This document shows, one piece after another, positions 53,258-61,781 of a stretch of DNA of 63,281 bases. Within the stretch, counting starts at the first letter, position 1, and every line of letters begins with the position of its first letter. The stretch spans positions 1 through 63,281 of the forward strand of contig NZ_FMZZ01000022.1 in NCBI RefSeq assembly GCF_900101685.1, written 5' to 3'. A program made the position numbers and the translations under genes. The notes below the pieces were generated by a model. That model made no database searches. It saw nothing but the letters and a program-made list of their open reading frames with translations, and was not told where the DNA came from. This DNA is from Actinokineospora iranica (GTDB lineage Bacteria; Actinomycetota; Actinomycetes; Mycobacteriales; Pseudonocardiaceae).

Positions 53258-54007
53258 ATGCCCGCTGTTCCCCTGGTGGCCGTCGCGCACGGCAGCCGAG
53301 ACCCGCGCTCGGCTGCCTGCGTCGGCGACCTCCTGGCCGTGGCCAGGACCCGGCGGCCCGACCTGGACGTGCGCGGCGCGTTCCTGGACCTGTCGGCGCC
53401 CCGCCTTGCCGACGTGCTGGCCGCCCTGCACGGCGAGGGCCACCGCACGGTCGTCGTGGCGCCCCTGCTGCTCGGCCGCGCTTTCCACGCCCGGGTAGAC
53501 CTGCCCGCGTTGATCGATGAGGCGCTGGGCAGGCTTCCCCGGCTGTCGGTGACCGTCGCCGACGTCCTGGGACCGGACGCGGCCCTGGAGCGGGCCGCGC
53601 TGCGCAGGCTCGCCGAGATCGACGCCCGCCCCGGCGACCGCGGGCTCGGCGTGGTGCTGGCGGCCACCGGGTCGTCGCACCCGCCCGCGAACGCCCGGGT
53701 CCACGAGATCGCCGACCGCTGGGCGCGCACCCAGGGCTGGTCCGGCGTGCGCGCCGCCTTCGCCTCCGCCGCCGACCCGGGCGTGCCCGCCGCCGTGGCG
53801 GCCCTGCGCGCCCGGGGAGCGGAGCGGATCGCGGTCGCCGGGTACTTCCTGGCCCCCGGCCTGCTCCCCGACCGGGTCGCGGCCGAGGCCGCCGCCGCCG
53901 ACCCGGGCGCCCGGGTCGCCGCGCCGCTCGGCCCCGCCGTCGAAGTCGCCGACCTGCTGCTGTCCCGCTACGACGAGGTCGGCACCGCCCGCGCCCGCAC
54001 AGCCTGA
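53258..54007 (+). CDS. Sirohydrochlorin chelatase (CbiX-like)
   Basis: A 249-residue chelatase with two CbiX halves. The N-terminal active-site region VAVAHGSRDPRSA carries the catalytic His; the second half is ATGSSHPPANA and AVAGYFLAPGLLPD. It inserts iron into sirohydrochlorin to make siroheme, the cofactor of the sulfite reductase in this operon, matching che1 (Rv2393) in M. tuberculosis. It starts 4 bases after the permease gene and ends the operon. Confidence 0.9.
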   Translation: MPAVPLVAVAHGSRDPRSAACVGDLLAVARTRRPDLDVRGAFLDLSAPRLADVLAALHGEGHRTVVVAPLLLGRAFHARVDLPALIDEALGRLPRLSVTVADVLGPDAALERAALRRLAEIDARPGDRGLGVVLAATGSSHPPANARVHEIADRWARTQGWSGVRAAFASAADPGVPAAVAALRARGAERIAVAGYFLAPGLLPDRVAAEAAAADPGARVAAPLGPAVEVADLLLSRYDEVGTARARTA

Positions 54008-54158
54008 CCAGCGCTTTCGACGGCCGGTCGAGGTCACCGGCCTGCGCGACTCGCGACGCGGAAAGAGCGCGCCGGTTCCGTTCGAGGTGTGGTCGCGCCG
54101 CCGCGAGGTCGACGGCCGATCATCCGCGAACCCGCCCTCGACACCGTCGCACCCGAGC

Positions 54159-54186
54159 GTGGTGGCCCCGGCTGCCCGGGGCCACC
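54159..54186. terminator. Strong hairpin between cbiX-like and DUF305 genes
   Basis: A perfect 12-bp stem (TGGTGGCCCCGG with CCGGGGCCACCA) and a CTGC tetraloop between convergent genes; likely terminates both. Confidence 0.7.
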
Positions 54187-54193
54187 ACACCGG

Positions 54194-54742
54194 TCACGCG
54201 AGCAGGGCGCGCATCTCGGCGATCTCCGCCTCCTGCGCGGTGATCACCGCGTCAGCCAGGTCCCGCACCCGCTGGTCGGACGCCTTGGCCTTGGCGTCCT
54301 TGGCCATGGTGACCGCGCCCTCGTGGTGGCGGATCATCATCTCCAGGAACATCCGGTCGAACTCCTGCCCGGACGCGCCAGCGAGGGCGACCATCTCGTC
54401 GTCGGTCATCGTGCCGTGCGCGCCGTGCCCCGGCCCGGCCGACTGGCCCCACTCGCCCAGCCACCTGGTCATCTGCTCGATCTCGGGGGCCTGCGCCCGC
54501 TCGATGCGCGCGGCGAGGTCCTTCACCCGCTGCCCGCTCGCCTTGGTCGCGGCCAGCGCGGACATCTCCAGCGCCTGCCGGTGATGGGTGATCATGTCGC
54601 GGGCGAACGCCACGTCGGCGGGGTTGTGGGCGGTGTCCGCGGACGAGGAAGCCGCCGGGTGGTCGCCACCGTGCGGCTCCTGCCCCGCCGAACACCCGGT
54701 CAGCGCCAAGACCGCGCCGAGAACGAGAACTGTCTTCTTCAT
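54194..54742 (-). CDS. DUF305-family lipoprotein
   Basis: A 182-residue lipoprotein (lipobox LTGC near 17). Residues about 44-180 are the DUF305 four-helix (ferritin-like) domain with two repeated metal-binding-like motifs: DMITHHRQALEMS and MMIRHHEGAVTMA. His and Met pairs suggest copper handling, as proposed for this family. A His-rich linker follows the lipidated Cys. It is preceded on the same strand by a DUF6153 gene. Function unproven. Confidence 0.9.
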   Translation of the reverse strand: MKKTVLVLGAVLALTGCSAGQEPHGGDHPAASSSADTAHNPADVAFARDMITHHRQALEMSALAATKASGQRVKDLAARIERAQAPEIEQMTRWLGEWGQSAGPGHGAHGTMTDDEMVALAGASGQEFDRMFLEMMIRHHEGAVTMAKDAKAKASDQRVRDLADAVITAQEAEIAEMRALLA

Positions 54743-54827
54743 ATCGACTCCACCAGAACGTCGTCGGATCGGACGCGTGCCGAACCGCGCGGCCGGGTCG
54801 TCCGGTCGCCGGTTCGAGGTGGTCGGT

Positions 54828-55175
54828 CTAAATCCGCCAGACCTGCAGGTCGGCGCGCGCGGGCGGCCCGCAGCCGCTGCCCGCCACCCCGGCCCACGCG
54901 ACCCGCCCCAGCAGCCCCTCGGGCGGCGGCGCGGAAACAACCGGCAGGTCGAGCACGGCGTCGGGGTGGACCGGCAGGGCGCCCGACTCGCACACCGGGC
55001 CGACATGCCCGTGCTCGACGGGCGCGTGATCATCGGCGGGATGGGTCTGCTGGGCCGCGGAGGAAACGTGCAGGCCGCTCACCTGCGGCCCCGAGAGGGC
55101 GTGCATCCCGAGCAACCCCACCAGCACGGCGAGAAGAAGCACCAGGCGACCAAGCGCGGGCGTCTTCCTCCTCAC
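54828..55175 (-). CDS. DUF6153-like small secreted/membrane protein
   Basis: A 115-residue protein starting with a basic segment and one hydrophobic helix (RLVLLLAVLVGLLGMHAL), then a polar His- and Cys-containing part (HPADDHAPVEHGH, VCESG, GSGCGPPA). Such proteins commonly accompany DUF305 lipoproteins in actinomycetes, as here. I chose the GTG at 55175. Function unknown; metal binding is plausible. Confidence 0.7.
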   Translation of the reverse strand: MRRKTPALGRLVLLLAVLVGLLGMHALSGPQVSGLHVSSAAQQTHPADDHAPVEHGHVGPVCESGALPVHPDAVLDLPVVSAPPPEGLLGRVAWAGVAGSGCGPPARADLQVWRI

Positions 55176-55270
55176 GTGCGCCAGGTTAGCGCAGCCCACA
55201 ACCATCCCGTGGACGCGGAACCCGGACACCAGGCCCTGCCTGGAAGCACCGCTGGCCGCACGGGTCCGCC

Positions 55271-55285
55271 GAGACAGGACCTAAG
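55271..55285. repeat. Solo copy of the MITE-like terminal sequence
   Basis: GAGACAGGACCTAAG matches the right end of the 43887-44069 element (GAGACAGGGCCTAAG) at 14 of 15 bases, ten bases upstream of the enoyl-CoA hydratase start. Confidence 0.5.
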
Positions 55286-55294
55286 CTGAGGCGC

Positions 55295-56068
55295 ATGGCT
55301 GACGAGCTGGTGCACTACGAGGTCAAGGCGGGGATCGCCCGGGTCACCCTGGACTCGCCGCACAACCGCAACGCCCTGTCCGCGCGCCTGCGCGCCGAAC
55401 TCCGCGACCACCTGAACACGGCGACCGCCGACGACGCGGTCCGGGTGATCGTGCTCGACCACACCGGACCGGTGTTCTGCGCGGGCATGGACCTCAAAGA
55501 GGCAGGCGGCGCGTCCTCGTCCGCGCAGGGCGTCAACGAGTTCCCGGCCATCCTCGAGCAAATCTGGACCAGCCCCAAACCGGTCGTGGCCAAACTCGCG
55601 GGCCCGGCCCGAGCCGGCGGGGTCGGCATCGTCGCCGCCGCCGACATCGCCGTGGCAGCGGACACGGCGACCTTCGCGTTCACCGAGGTGCGCATAGGCG
55701 CCGTCCCCGCCGTCATCTCGGTGACCGTCCTCCCCCGCCTCCTCCCCCGAGCCGCCCACGAACTGTTCCTCACCGGCGAACAGTTCGACGCGGCCCGCGC
55801 CGTCACCATCGGCCTGCTCAACTCCGCCGTCCCCGCCGCCCACCTCGACGCCGAAGTGGACCGCTACACCAACATGCTCGCCCTCGGCGGCCCCCAGGCA
55901 CTCGCCGCCACCAAGCAGATGCTCCGCCGCACCCGACCCGCCGACCTCTCCACCGACTTCGCCGAGATGCTGACCCTCTCGGCCGGATTCTTCGCAGGCG
56001 CCGAGGGCCAAGAGGGCATCACCGCGTTCGCCCAGAAGCGCAAACCCCACTGGGTCCCCGAGGGCTGA
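55295..56068 (+). CDS. Enoyl-CoA hydratase/isomerase-family protein
   Basis: A 257-residue crotonase-fold protein. The acyl-CoA oxyanion hole is formed by the HNRNALSARLR and GPARAGGVGIV regions; the second catalytic Glu is in FAFTEVRIG. The position of the first catalytic Glu (Cys-Glu in GGGCEL of true hydratases) is Gly here, so it may be an isomerase, a hydrolase-type member or impaired in hydration. The C-terminal ends FAQKRKPHWVPE, common in actinobacterial EchA proteins. Standalone gene. Confidence 0.88.
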   Translation: MADELVHYEVKAGIARVTLDSPHNRNALSARLRAELRDHLNTATADDAVRVIVLDHTGPVFCAGMDLKEAGGASSSAQGVNEFPAILEQIWTSPKPVVAKLAGPARAGGVGIVAAADIAVAADTATFAFTEVRIGAVPAVISVTVLPRLLPRAAHELFLTGEQFDAARAVTIGLLNSAVPAAHLDAEVDRYTNMLALGGPQALAATKQMLRRTRPADLSTDFAEMLTLSAGFFAGAEGQEGITAFAQKRKPHWVPEG

Positions 56069-56575
56069 CCGCTCACCGCGCCGCCCGGTCCACCACCGAA
56101 CCCGAGCACCACCCAGCGCGCTCTCACCTTTCCGCCACCCGCGCGGCACGCCCCCTGCCTATCCCGGCAGGGCTGCGTCAAAGTCGGATTCAGGCAGCCA
56201 GAACGCTGCGCGAACCTCAATTCCGATGGCCCCGGCGACCACGCCCCCAAGCTGATCGCCGAACTTCTCGACACCGCTCACATCTGCCCACACCGGACAC
56301 AGACCAGCCGCCGTCCAGATCCACGCACAGGTGCCCAAGCCTGCGACCATGTGGACTTCGCCCGCCGCCCGTCAACCAAAGCTCTCGGCCGACCAGCGAA
56401 TCGTCCTCGCTTTCCGCCACCCCGCCCCGCGCGGGCACACCCCCACCCAACCCGGGGGGCGGCCCCGCTCCAGTCTATCGGGGGTCGGCAGCGCGAGGAA
56501 GACGCGCGCGGCACCTGTGGACAACTCGCCGGGGCGACAGGGGCGACACTCCGGACGCAGCCCGGGGATCACCCG
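56069..56575. other. Gene-free stretch before the barstar gene
   Basis: About 500 bases. I find no supportable gene; open frames are low-complexity shadows. One DnaA-box-like word on the minus strand, TTGTCCACA, lies at 56516-56524. The region could hold a decayed gene that I cannot identify. Confidence 0.5.
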
Positions 56576-56881
56576 TCAGGGCTTGTTCTCGGCCAGGACG
56601 ATGGCGAGGGAGCGGTCCGGGTCGGTGAAGCCTTCGACGGCGTCGTCGAGGACTTCCTTGATCGCGCGGTAACCCGCCGGGTCGGCCTTGGCGAGGATCT
56701 CCGGATGGGTCCAGATGAGCACGTGCTCGCCCGGGGCCAACCAGGACAGGTCGACCAGGCAGTCGTAGAGGCCGTCGAGGTTGTGGCCGAACCAGTCCGG
56801 AAAGGACAGGGCCTTGGCGAGCGCGGTGAACATGGCGCGCTTGCTGCGCACCTGGGTCCCGTCCAGCACGTGTTCGGTCAT
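56576..56881 (-). CDS. Barstar-like ribonuclease inhibitor
   Basis: A 101-residue barstar homologue. The RNase-binding helix and loop are FGHNLDGLYDCLVDLSW (Asp residues equivalent to barstar Asp35/Asp39) and the strand LIWTHPEIL follows. It protects the cell from the guanyl RNase encoded just upstream. The ATG overlaps the stop of the RNase gene by four bases, so inhibitor and toxin are made together. Confidence 0.9.
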   Translation of the reverse strand: MTEHVLDGTQVRSKRAMFTALAKALSFPDWFGHNLDGLYDCLVDLSWLAPGEHVLIWTHPEILAKADPAGYRAIKEVLDDAVEGFTDPDRSLAIVLAENKP

Positions 56882-57300
56882 CGCGTGGGGTCCACGGCGA
56901 CGAAGGACACGTAGTGGTCCTGGGTGTAGAACAGGTCCTTCTCGGCACCAGCGACCAGGCGGCGGGGGCCGCGGTCGGGGCTGCCAGGGGTGGGCACGGT
57001 GTACTCCCGGTAGTAGCCGGAGCGCTGCTGGGGGAGCAGCTTTTCCCGGTTGTCGAACGTCTTTCCGTCGTGGCGCGGATGCGGGAACGGGCCGCCCGCC
57101 TCGATGAGCCGCCACGTCGCAGCGGCCTCGGGGGGCAGTTCGGACAGCGGCCGCACCGGCATCCCGGCGACCGAGTCCGCGGATGTGGAGGTGGAGGTGG
57201 GCGGCGGCGCGGTTGTGCCCGAGTCGCGGATCAGCCAGCCTGCCAGGACCAGCACGACAAGCCCGACCAGGGCGACGGTGATGCGCTTTCGGGAACCCAC
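56878..57300 (-). CDS. Secreted guanyl-specific ribonuclease (RNase Sa/N1 type)
   Basis: A 140-residue protein. Residues 1-24 form a signal or anchor helix (RITVALVGLVVLVLAGWLI), then a Thr/Ser-rich linker, then the RNase domain. Catalytic residues by comparison with RNase Sa: Glu99 in YYREYTV, Arg110 and Arg114 in RGPRRL, His129 in DHYVSF. The C-terminal disulfide Cys of RNase Sa is missing. Cuts RNA after G; role may be competition or nutrient release. Its immunity gene (barstar) overlaps its stop. Confidence 0.92.
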   Translation of the reverse strand: MGSRKRITVALVGLVVLVLAGWLIRDSGTTAPPPTSTSTSADSVAGMPVRPLSELPPEAAATWRLIEAGGPFPHPRHDGKTFDNREKLLPQQRSGYYREYTVPTPGSPDRGPRRLVAGAEKDLFYTQDHYVSFVAVDPTR

Positions 57301-57309
57301 TCGGTCAGC

Positions 57310-57531
57310 CTACGAATCCGGGTCGGCGGTGTGGCGCGAGCCCAGTGGCGCCTCGTCCCGGGAGGTGCCGAAGCGGGCCGAGGCGTAGTCCACGACCCGG
57401 TCGATGAACCAGGCGAGGACCACGCACAGCGGCAGCAGGATCGCCATGACCAGGGCGAACTGCAGTGGGAACGAGAGCTGGATCAGCCACAGCTCCACGT
57501 CGTTCCACCAGTCGGACAGCCCTTGCAGCAC
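57310..57531 (-). CDS. Small single-helix membrane protein
   Basis: A 73-residue protein with one clear hydrophobic helix (FALVMAILLPLCVVLAWFI) and a short charged tail. The start GTG at 57531 has little ribosome-site support. It is nine bases upstream of the RNase gene on the same strand. Function unknown; it could help export or be an unrelated small protein. Confidence 0.5.
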   Translation of the reverse strand: MLQGLSDWWNDVELWLIQLSFPLQFALVMAILLPLCVVLAWFIDRVVDYASARFGTSRDEAPLGSRHTADPDS

Positions 57532-57598
57532 GCCCCGAGACTAGACCTAGGCCACTTCCGTGGGGCGGCGGGCCGCGCCCGTCGCTATGTTTCCACCC

Positions 57599-58564
57599 AT
57601 GTTCGCCGTCTACGCCACTGAGCCGAACCCGGACGACCCGCTGGCCTCCCTCACCGTGGGGGAACGGCCCGAGCCGGAGGTCCCCGACGGTTTCGTGCCG
57701 GTCACGGTGAAGGCCGCCAGCCTGAACATGCACGACCTGTGGACCCTGCGCGGCGTCGGCATCAAGGCGGAGCGGTTCCCGATGATCCTGGGCTGCGACG
57801 GCGCGGGCCTGCTGCCCGACGGCACCGAGGTGGTGCTGCACTCGGTCATCGGCGACCCCACCTGGTCCGGCGACGAGACCCTCGACCCGAACCGCACCCT
57901 GCTGACCGAGAAGCACCAGGGCTCGTTCGCCGACACCGTGGTCGTCCCGGCCCGCAACGCGCTGCCCAAACCGCCCGGCCTGACCTTCGCCGAGGCCGCG
58001 TGCATGGGCACGGCGTGGCTGACCGCGTACCGGATGCTGTTCGTCAAGTCCGGTCTGCGCCCCGGCCAGACCATGCTTGTCCAGGGCGCTTCCGGCGGCG
58101 TCTCGACGGCGCTGATCGAGCTCGGCAAGGCGGCGGGCCTGCGGGTCTGGGTCACCGGCCGCACCGAGGAGAAGCGGGCCCTGGCGACCGAGCTGGGCGC
58201 CCACGAGACCTTCGAGTCCGGCGCCCGCCTCCCCGAACGCGTCGACGGCGTGTTCGAGACGGTCGGCAAGGCGACCTGGTCGCACTCGATGCGCGCCCTC
58301 AAGCCCGGCGGGGTCATCGTGGTGTCCGGCTCCACCAGCGGCGGCGACCCCAGCGCCGACCTCCAGCGCCTGTTCTTCCTGCAACTGCGGGTCGTCGGCG
58401 CCACCATGGGCACCCGCGACGAGCTGGCCGACCTGATCAGCTTCTGCGACCTGGCGGGCATCAAGCCCAGGATCGGCGCCGAGATGCCGATGACCGACGC
58501 GCGCGCGGGCTTCGAGCAGATGCTGGCTGGCGAGACGGCCGGAAAGATCGTCTTCACCCGCTGA
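57599..58564 (+). CDS. Zinc-type alcohol dehydrogenase/quinone oxidoreductase-like protein (MDR)
   Basis: A 321-residue medium-chain dehydrogenase/reductase. The NAD(P)-binding fold shows LVQGASGGVSTALIELGKAAGLRVWVTGRTEEK; the GroES-like N-terminus has VKAASLNMHDLWTLRGVG and ILGCDGAG. The zinc-site Cys cluster of true alcohol dehydrogenases is missing, fitting the zinc-free quinone oxidoreductase branch. ATG at 57599 is preferred over the one 12 bases upstream. Substrate unknown. Confidence 0.9.
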   Translation: MFAVYATEPNPDDPLASLTVGERPEPEVPDGFVPVTVKAASLNMHDLWTLRGVGIKAERFPMILGCDGAGLLPDGTEVVLHSVIGDPTWSGDETLDPNRTLLTEKHQGSFADTVVVPARNALPKPPGLTFAEAACMGTAWLTAYRMLFVKSGLRPGQTMLVQGASGGVSTALIELGKAAGLRVWVTGRTEEKRALATELGAHETFESGARLPERVDGVFETVGKATWSHSMRALKPGGVIVVSGSTSGGDPSADLQRLFFLQLRVVGATMGTRDELADLISFCDLAGIKPRIGAEMPMTDARAGFEQMLAGETAGKIVFTR

Positions 58565-58573
58565 GCCTGCTCC

Positions 58574-58616
58574 CGGGCCACCCCATCCGGCTGTTCGCAC
58601 GCCTCGGGGTGGCCCG
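58574..58616. terminator. Hairpin between MDR gene and PHA-synthase-like gene
   Basis: Perfect 11-bp arms CGGGCCACCCC and GGGGTGGCCCG with a 21-base loop, between two convergent genes. Confidence 0.6.
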
Positions 58617-58673
58617 CTCGGTGCGCGAACCAGCGGGTGAGTGGAGGGGGCGGGCAGGAAGCGGCGGTGCCGC

Positions 58674-59741
58674 TCAGGCGGCGTCCAACTCGTCCTGGAA
58701 GCGGTCGATCAGCGGCCAGGTGCTGTGCCGGGCGGCGCGGCCGGTGAGGACGCCGAGATGCCCGCCGGGAGCGGTCTCGAACCGGACGCCTGCCGCCTCG
58801 GGAAGCAGGTCGACCAGCTTGCCGACCGCCCGGGGCGGGGCGATCGCGTCGGTGGCGCCCGCGATGACGAGAGTGGGCTGCTTGATGCCCGTCAGGGTGG
58901 TGGTCCTGCCCGCCAGGGTCACCGAGCCGGACGCGAGGCTGTTCGCGCGGAAGAAGCGGTGGTAGATCTGCGCCACGGTCCGCCCCGGGTAGGCGACCAT
59001 GCGGTCGGTGAACCGCTCCACGGCCTCGATCTGCGCCAGGTAGTCCCGGTCGGCGAGGTTGAGCGCGATCGCGAACGGCTTGGTGATCTGCTTGTCCAGG
59101 CCGCTGACCTGGAACGCGGTGCGCACCAGGGGCGCCGGGATGGACCCGAACGCCCGGTACAGCGGGGTCAGGGCGTGCCCGCCGGTCGCGTTGATCAGCG
59201 GCCGGAAAGGCGCGACCAGCGGGATCGCGGTGAAGTCGAACGGGCTCGCGACCACCGTCAGCGACGCGATCGGCCATGCCCCCAGCCGCGCGGCGGCAAG
59301 GACCGACATGATGCCGCCCAGGCACCACCCGACGACGTGCAGCGGCTTGCCGCCGGAGTGCTCGTGCGCCGCGCGCACGGCTGCGGGCAGCACTTCCTCG
59401 ACCCAGTGCTCCAGGCCCAGCGCGCGGTCGGCGAAGCCGATTTCGCCGTATTCCACCAGGTAGGTGGGTCTGCCCCGGTTGACCAGGTGCTCCACGACGC
59501 TGCACCCGCGGCGCAGGTCGAAGCAGGAGTCGGGCACCGCCAGCGGCGGCACCAGCAGCGTCGGGTTGCCGGTGGGTTCGACGCCCGCAGGCAGGTGGTA
59601 GGAGAACACCTGCCGAGTGCGGCCTTCGTCAATCAGCGTGCGCGGCACCGGGCGGAAGTCCGCCAGGCCGCCGAACAGCCAGCGGTGCGCGACGTTGGAC
59701 GCGGCGTCGCGGACGGTGTCCATGGTGGGCAGTCCGAGCAT
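58674..59741 (-). CDS. Alpha/beta hydrolase related to PHA synthase (PhaC-like)
   Basis: A 355-residue protein with the PHA-synthase-type lipase box HVVGWCLGGIMS: the nucleophile is Cys140 rather than Ser, the mark of polyhydroxyalkanoate synthases. The rest of the triad is probably Asp in VIAGATDAIAPP and His in APGGHLGVL. At 355 residues it resembles the short class III PhaC subunit. ATG at 59741 follows GAGGAGG. No PhaE/PhaR partner, phaA or phaB gene is nearby, so polymer synthesis is uncertain; it could be a thiol-type hydrolase. Confidence 0.8.
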   Translation of the reverse strand: MLGLPTMDTVRDAASNVAHRWLFGGLADFRPVPRTLIDEGRTRQVFSYHLPAGVEPTGNPTLLVPPLAVPDSCFDLRRGCSVVEHLVNRGRPTYLVEYGEIGFADRALGLEHWVEEVLPAAVRAAHEHSGGKPLHVVGWCLGGIMSVLAAARLGAWPIASLTVVASPFDFTAIPLVAPFRPLINATGGHALTPLYRAFGSIPAPLVRTAFQVSGLDKQITKPFAIALNLADRDYLAQIEAVERFTDRMVAYPGRTVAQIYHRFFRANSLASGSVTLAGRTTTLTGIKQPTLVIAGATDAIAPPRAVGKLVDLLPEAAGVRFETAPGGHLGVLTGRAARHSTWPLIDRFQDELDAA

Positions 59742-59848
59742 GGCGGGGCCTCCTCTCCCGATTACTTCCCGGTAAGTTAGCCCGACGGCGGACCGGTTTC
59801 CCCACGCTGTGTGGGTAACGACACAGGCGCCCGCCAGTCCATTGTGGA

Positions 59849-60913
59849 CTAGTCCGCGCCGGTGACGCCCAACCGGCGCGCCACCGCCACCACGGCCTCT
59901 TCGGCCTGCGCGGCGAGCACGGCGACCACCTCGGCGACCGGCGCGTCCCCCGCGAGCGGGTACGCCTGCCCCGCCCACAGCGACATCGCCTCGGGATCCC
60001 CGGCCCGCGCGGCGGCGGCGCGCAGCGGGCGGGTGAGGTTGTTCAGGTTCGGGTAGGCGCTGGGGGCGTCGGGGTGCTCCGCGATGAACCGGTTGACCAA
60101 CCCGCGCGCCGGTCGCCCGGTGAACGCCCGCGTCACCGTGGTCTCCCGCCCACCCGCGGCGAGAGCGGCCCGCTGCACAGCGGACGTCCCGGCCTCCGGG
60201 CAACGCAGGAACACCGTGCCCAACTGCGCGGCGATCGCCCCGGCGGCGAGCACGGCCGCGACGTCGCCACCGTGGCTCAACCCACCGGCGGCGATGAGCG
60301 GGAGCCGAGTCTCCGCGGCGATCAGCCGCAGGGCGGGCAGCAGGTCGTAGAGCGGCCCGCCGCCCGGGAACGCGGGATCATCCTGGAACACGCCCCGGTG
60401 CCCACCGGCAGCCGCCCCCTGCACGCAGAGAGCGTCGGCGCCCACCTCGACGGCGGCCCTGGCCTCCGCCGGGGTGGTGACGGTGGCCACCACGGATGTC
60501 CCCACGTCCTTCAGCCGCGCCACGTCCCGCGCCCGAGGCAACCCGAAGGTGAACGAGACGACCGGCACCCGGGCCTCGACCACCACGTCGACCTTGGCCG
60601 CGTACTGGTCGTCGTCCCACTCCGGCTCCCCCGCCGCCACCCCGTACCGCTCCGCCTCGACGCGAACCCGCTCGCGGTAGTCGCCAAGGTCCACAGCGGA
60701 CCGAGCACTGGGCGTGAAGATGTTGACCCCGAACGGCTTCTCGGTGAGCGCCCGCGTCTCCTCGATCCGCGCGCGCAACGCCTCGACGCCCACCATCCCC
60801 GCCGCGAGGAACCCGAAGGCCCCCGCCTCGACCGCCCCCGCCACCAACGCGGGCGTGCTGGGCCCACCAGCCATCGGAGCGACGACAACAGGCACACGGA
60901 GATCACCGAACAC
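59849..60913 (-). CDS. Nitronate monooxygenase-like flavoprotein
   Basis: A 354-residue FMN TIM-barrel enzyme of the nitronate monooxygenase (2-nitropropane dioxygenase) family. Start VVVAPMAGGPSTPAL, then FGVNIFTPS, QGAAAGGHRG (catalytic His) and LIAAGGLSHGGDVAAVLAAGA (FMN phosphate). It oxidises propionate-3-nitronate or similar nitronates. GTG at 60913. Standalone; the same fold includes FabK-like reductases but the Gly-His-Arg pattern favours NMO. Confidence 0.9.
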   Translation of the reverse strand: MFGDLRVPVVVAPMAGGPSTPALVAGAVEAGAFGFLAAGMVGVEALRARIEETRALTEKPFGVNIFTPSARSAVDLGDYRERVRVEAERYGVAAGEPEWDDDQYAAKVDVVVEARVPVVSFTFGLPRARDVARLKDVGTSVVATVTTPAEARAAVEVGADALCVQGAAAGGHRGVFQDDPAFPGGGPLYDLLPALRLIAAETRLPLIAAGGLSHGGDVAAVLAAGAIAAQLGTVFLRCPEAGTSAVQRAALAAGGRETTVTRAFTGRPARGLVNRFIAEHPDAPSAYPNLNNLTRPLRAAAARAGDPEAMSLWAGQAYPLAGDAPVAEVVAVLAAQAEEAVVAVARRLGVTGAD

Positions 60914-61781
60914 ACCACGACCGTACCGCCCGGCCTCCGAACCAGACCACAACCGACACCGGCAAACAACGCGCTGGAACCCGGCAGCCACCAGCGACGA
61001 AGCGGAGTCCCGCCACCCGCGAAGCCGGGCGTGCTGGGTAGATCGATGCACGTCATCAGGACAAGGCGGCACCGCCAATCTCCGTCAAGCCCATCCCACC
61101 AAGCCCCCACCCCGCGACGTCGCTACCTCGTGGTCACCACACGCTCCGCCCCAACGTCGGCGACGGCACCCTGCCACCACGTCGGCAACGACAACTCACG
61201 CCACCGCAGGCGGGACGGCGTCTCACACCGCCGCCCTGGCAACGGCGTTCGCCGCCACCGCAAGAGGCGACTGCGCCTCACACCACCAGGCAGCGCACCC
61301 ACGCCCCCGCACAAAGCACCTCCCACCACCGCCGGGTAACGGCACTCGCCGACACCACACGAAGCAGTCCCACGTCACACCACTGCCAGGCAACGCCATC
61401 CGCCGCAGCCACAGGAAGCAATCCCACCTCACACCACCACCGGGCGGCGGCACCCGCCACCACCGCACGAAGCACCTGCACCTCCCCCACCCCCGCCTCA
61501 GGCACCAGCACCAGCACCTCCTCTCCCTCCCCTCCCTCGCCAGCACCAACGACAACGACGGCGACAGCGCGCTGCCACCACGGGCAGCAGCAGCCACTCC
61601 ACCGCCGGATGGGTGAGCGGCGACGGTGTCCAGGGCAGCCCTGTGTCCCTGGCCCCTGCGCCATGGCCCACGCCTGTCCCACCCGAGTTCACTCGTCCCG
61701 GCCACGGCGCACGGAAACCGCGACCCGCGCGAAGCCCGGCAATCCACGTCCGCCTGCCCGACCAGGCGCTAGATTGCCCTC
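60914..61781. other. Gene-free region with degenerate 54-bp repeats
   Basis: About 870 bases without a supportable gene. Its centre is a degenerate tandem repeat (about 61235-61493). The frames on both strands are open because of compositional bias (CAC/ACC runs) and give His/Thr/Pro-rich products. Confidence 0.6.
61235..61493. repeat. Degenerate 54-bp minisatellite (18-codon period)
   Basis: Units start at 61332, 61386 and 61440 (exactly 54 bases apart), with older degenerate units of 46-51 bases before (about 61235 and 61286). A unit runs from a PGNGTRR-like piece to SHVTPL in translation. Confidence 0.75.
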
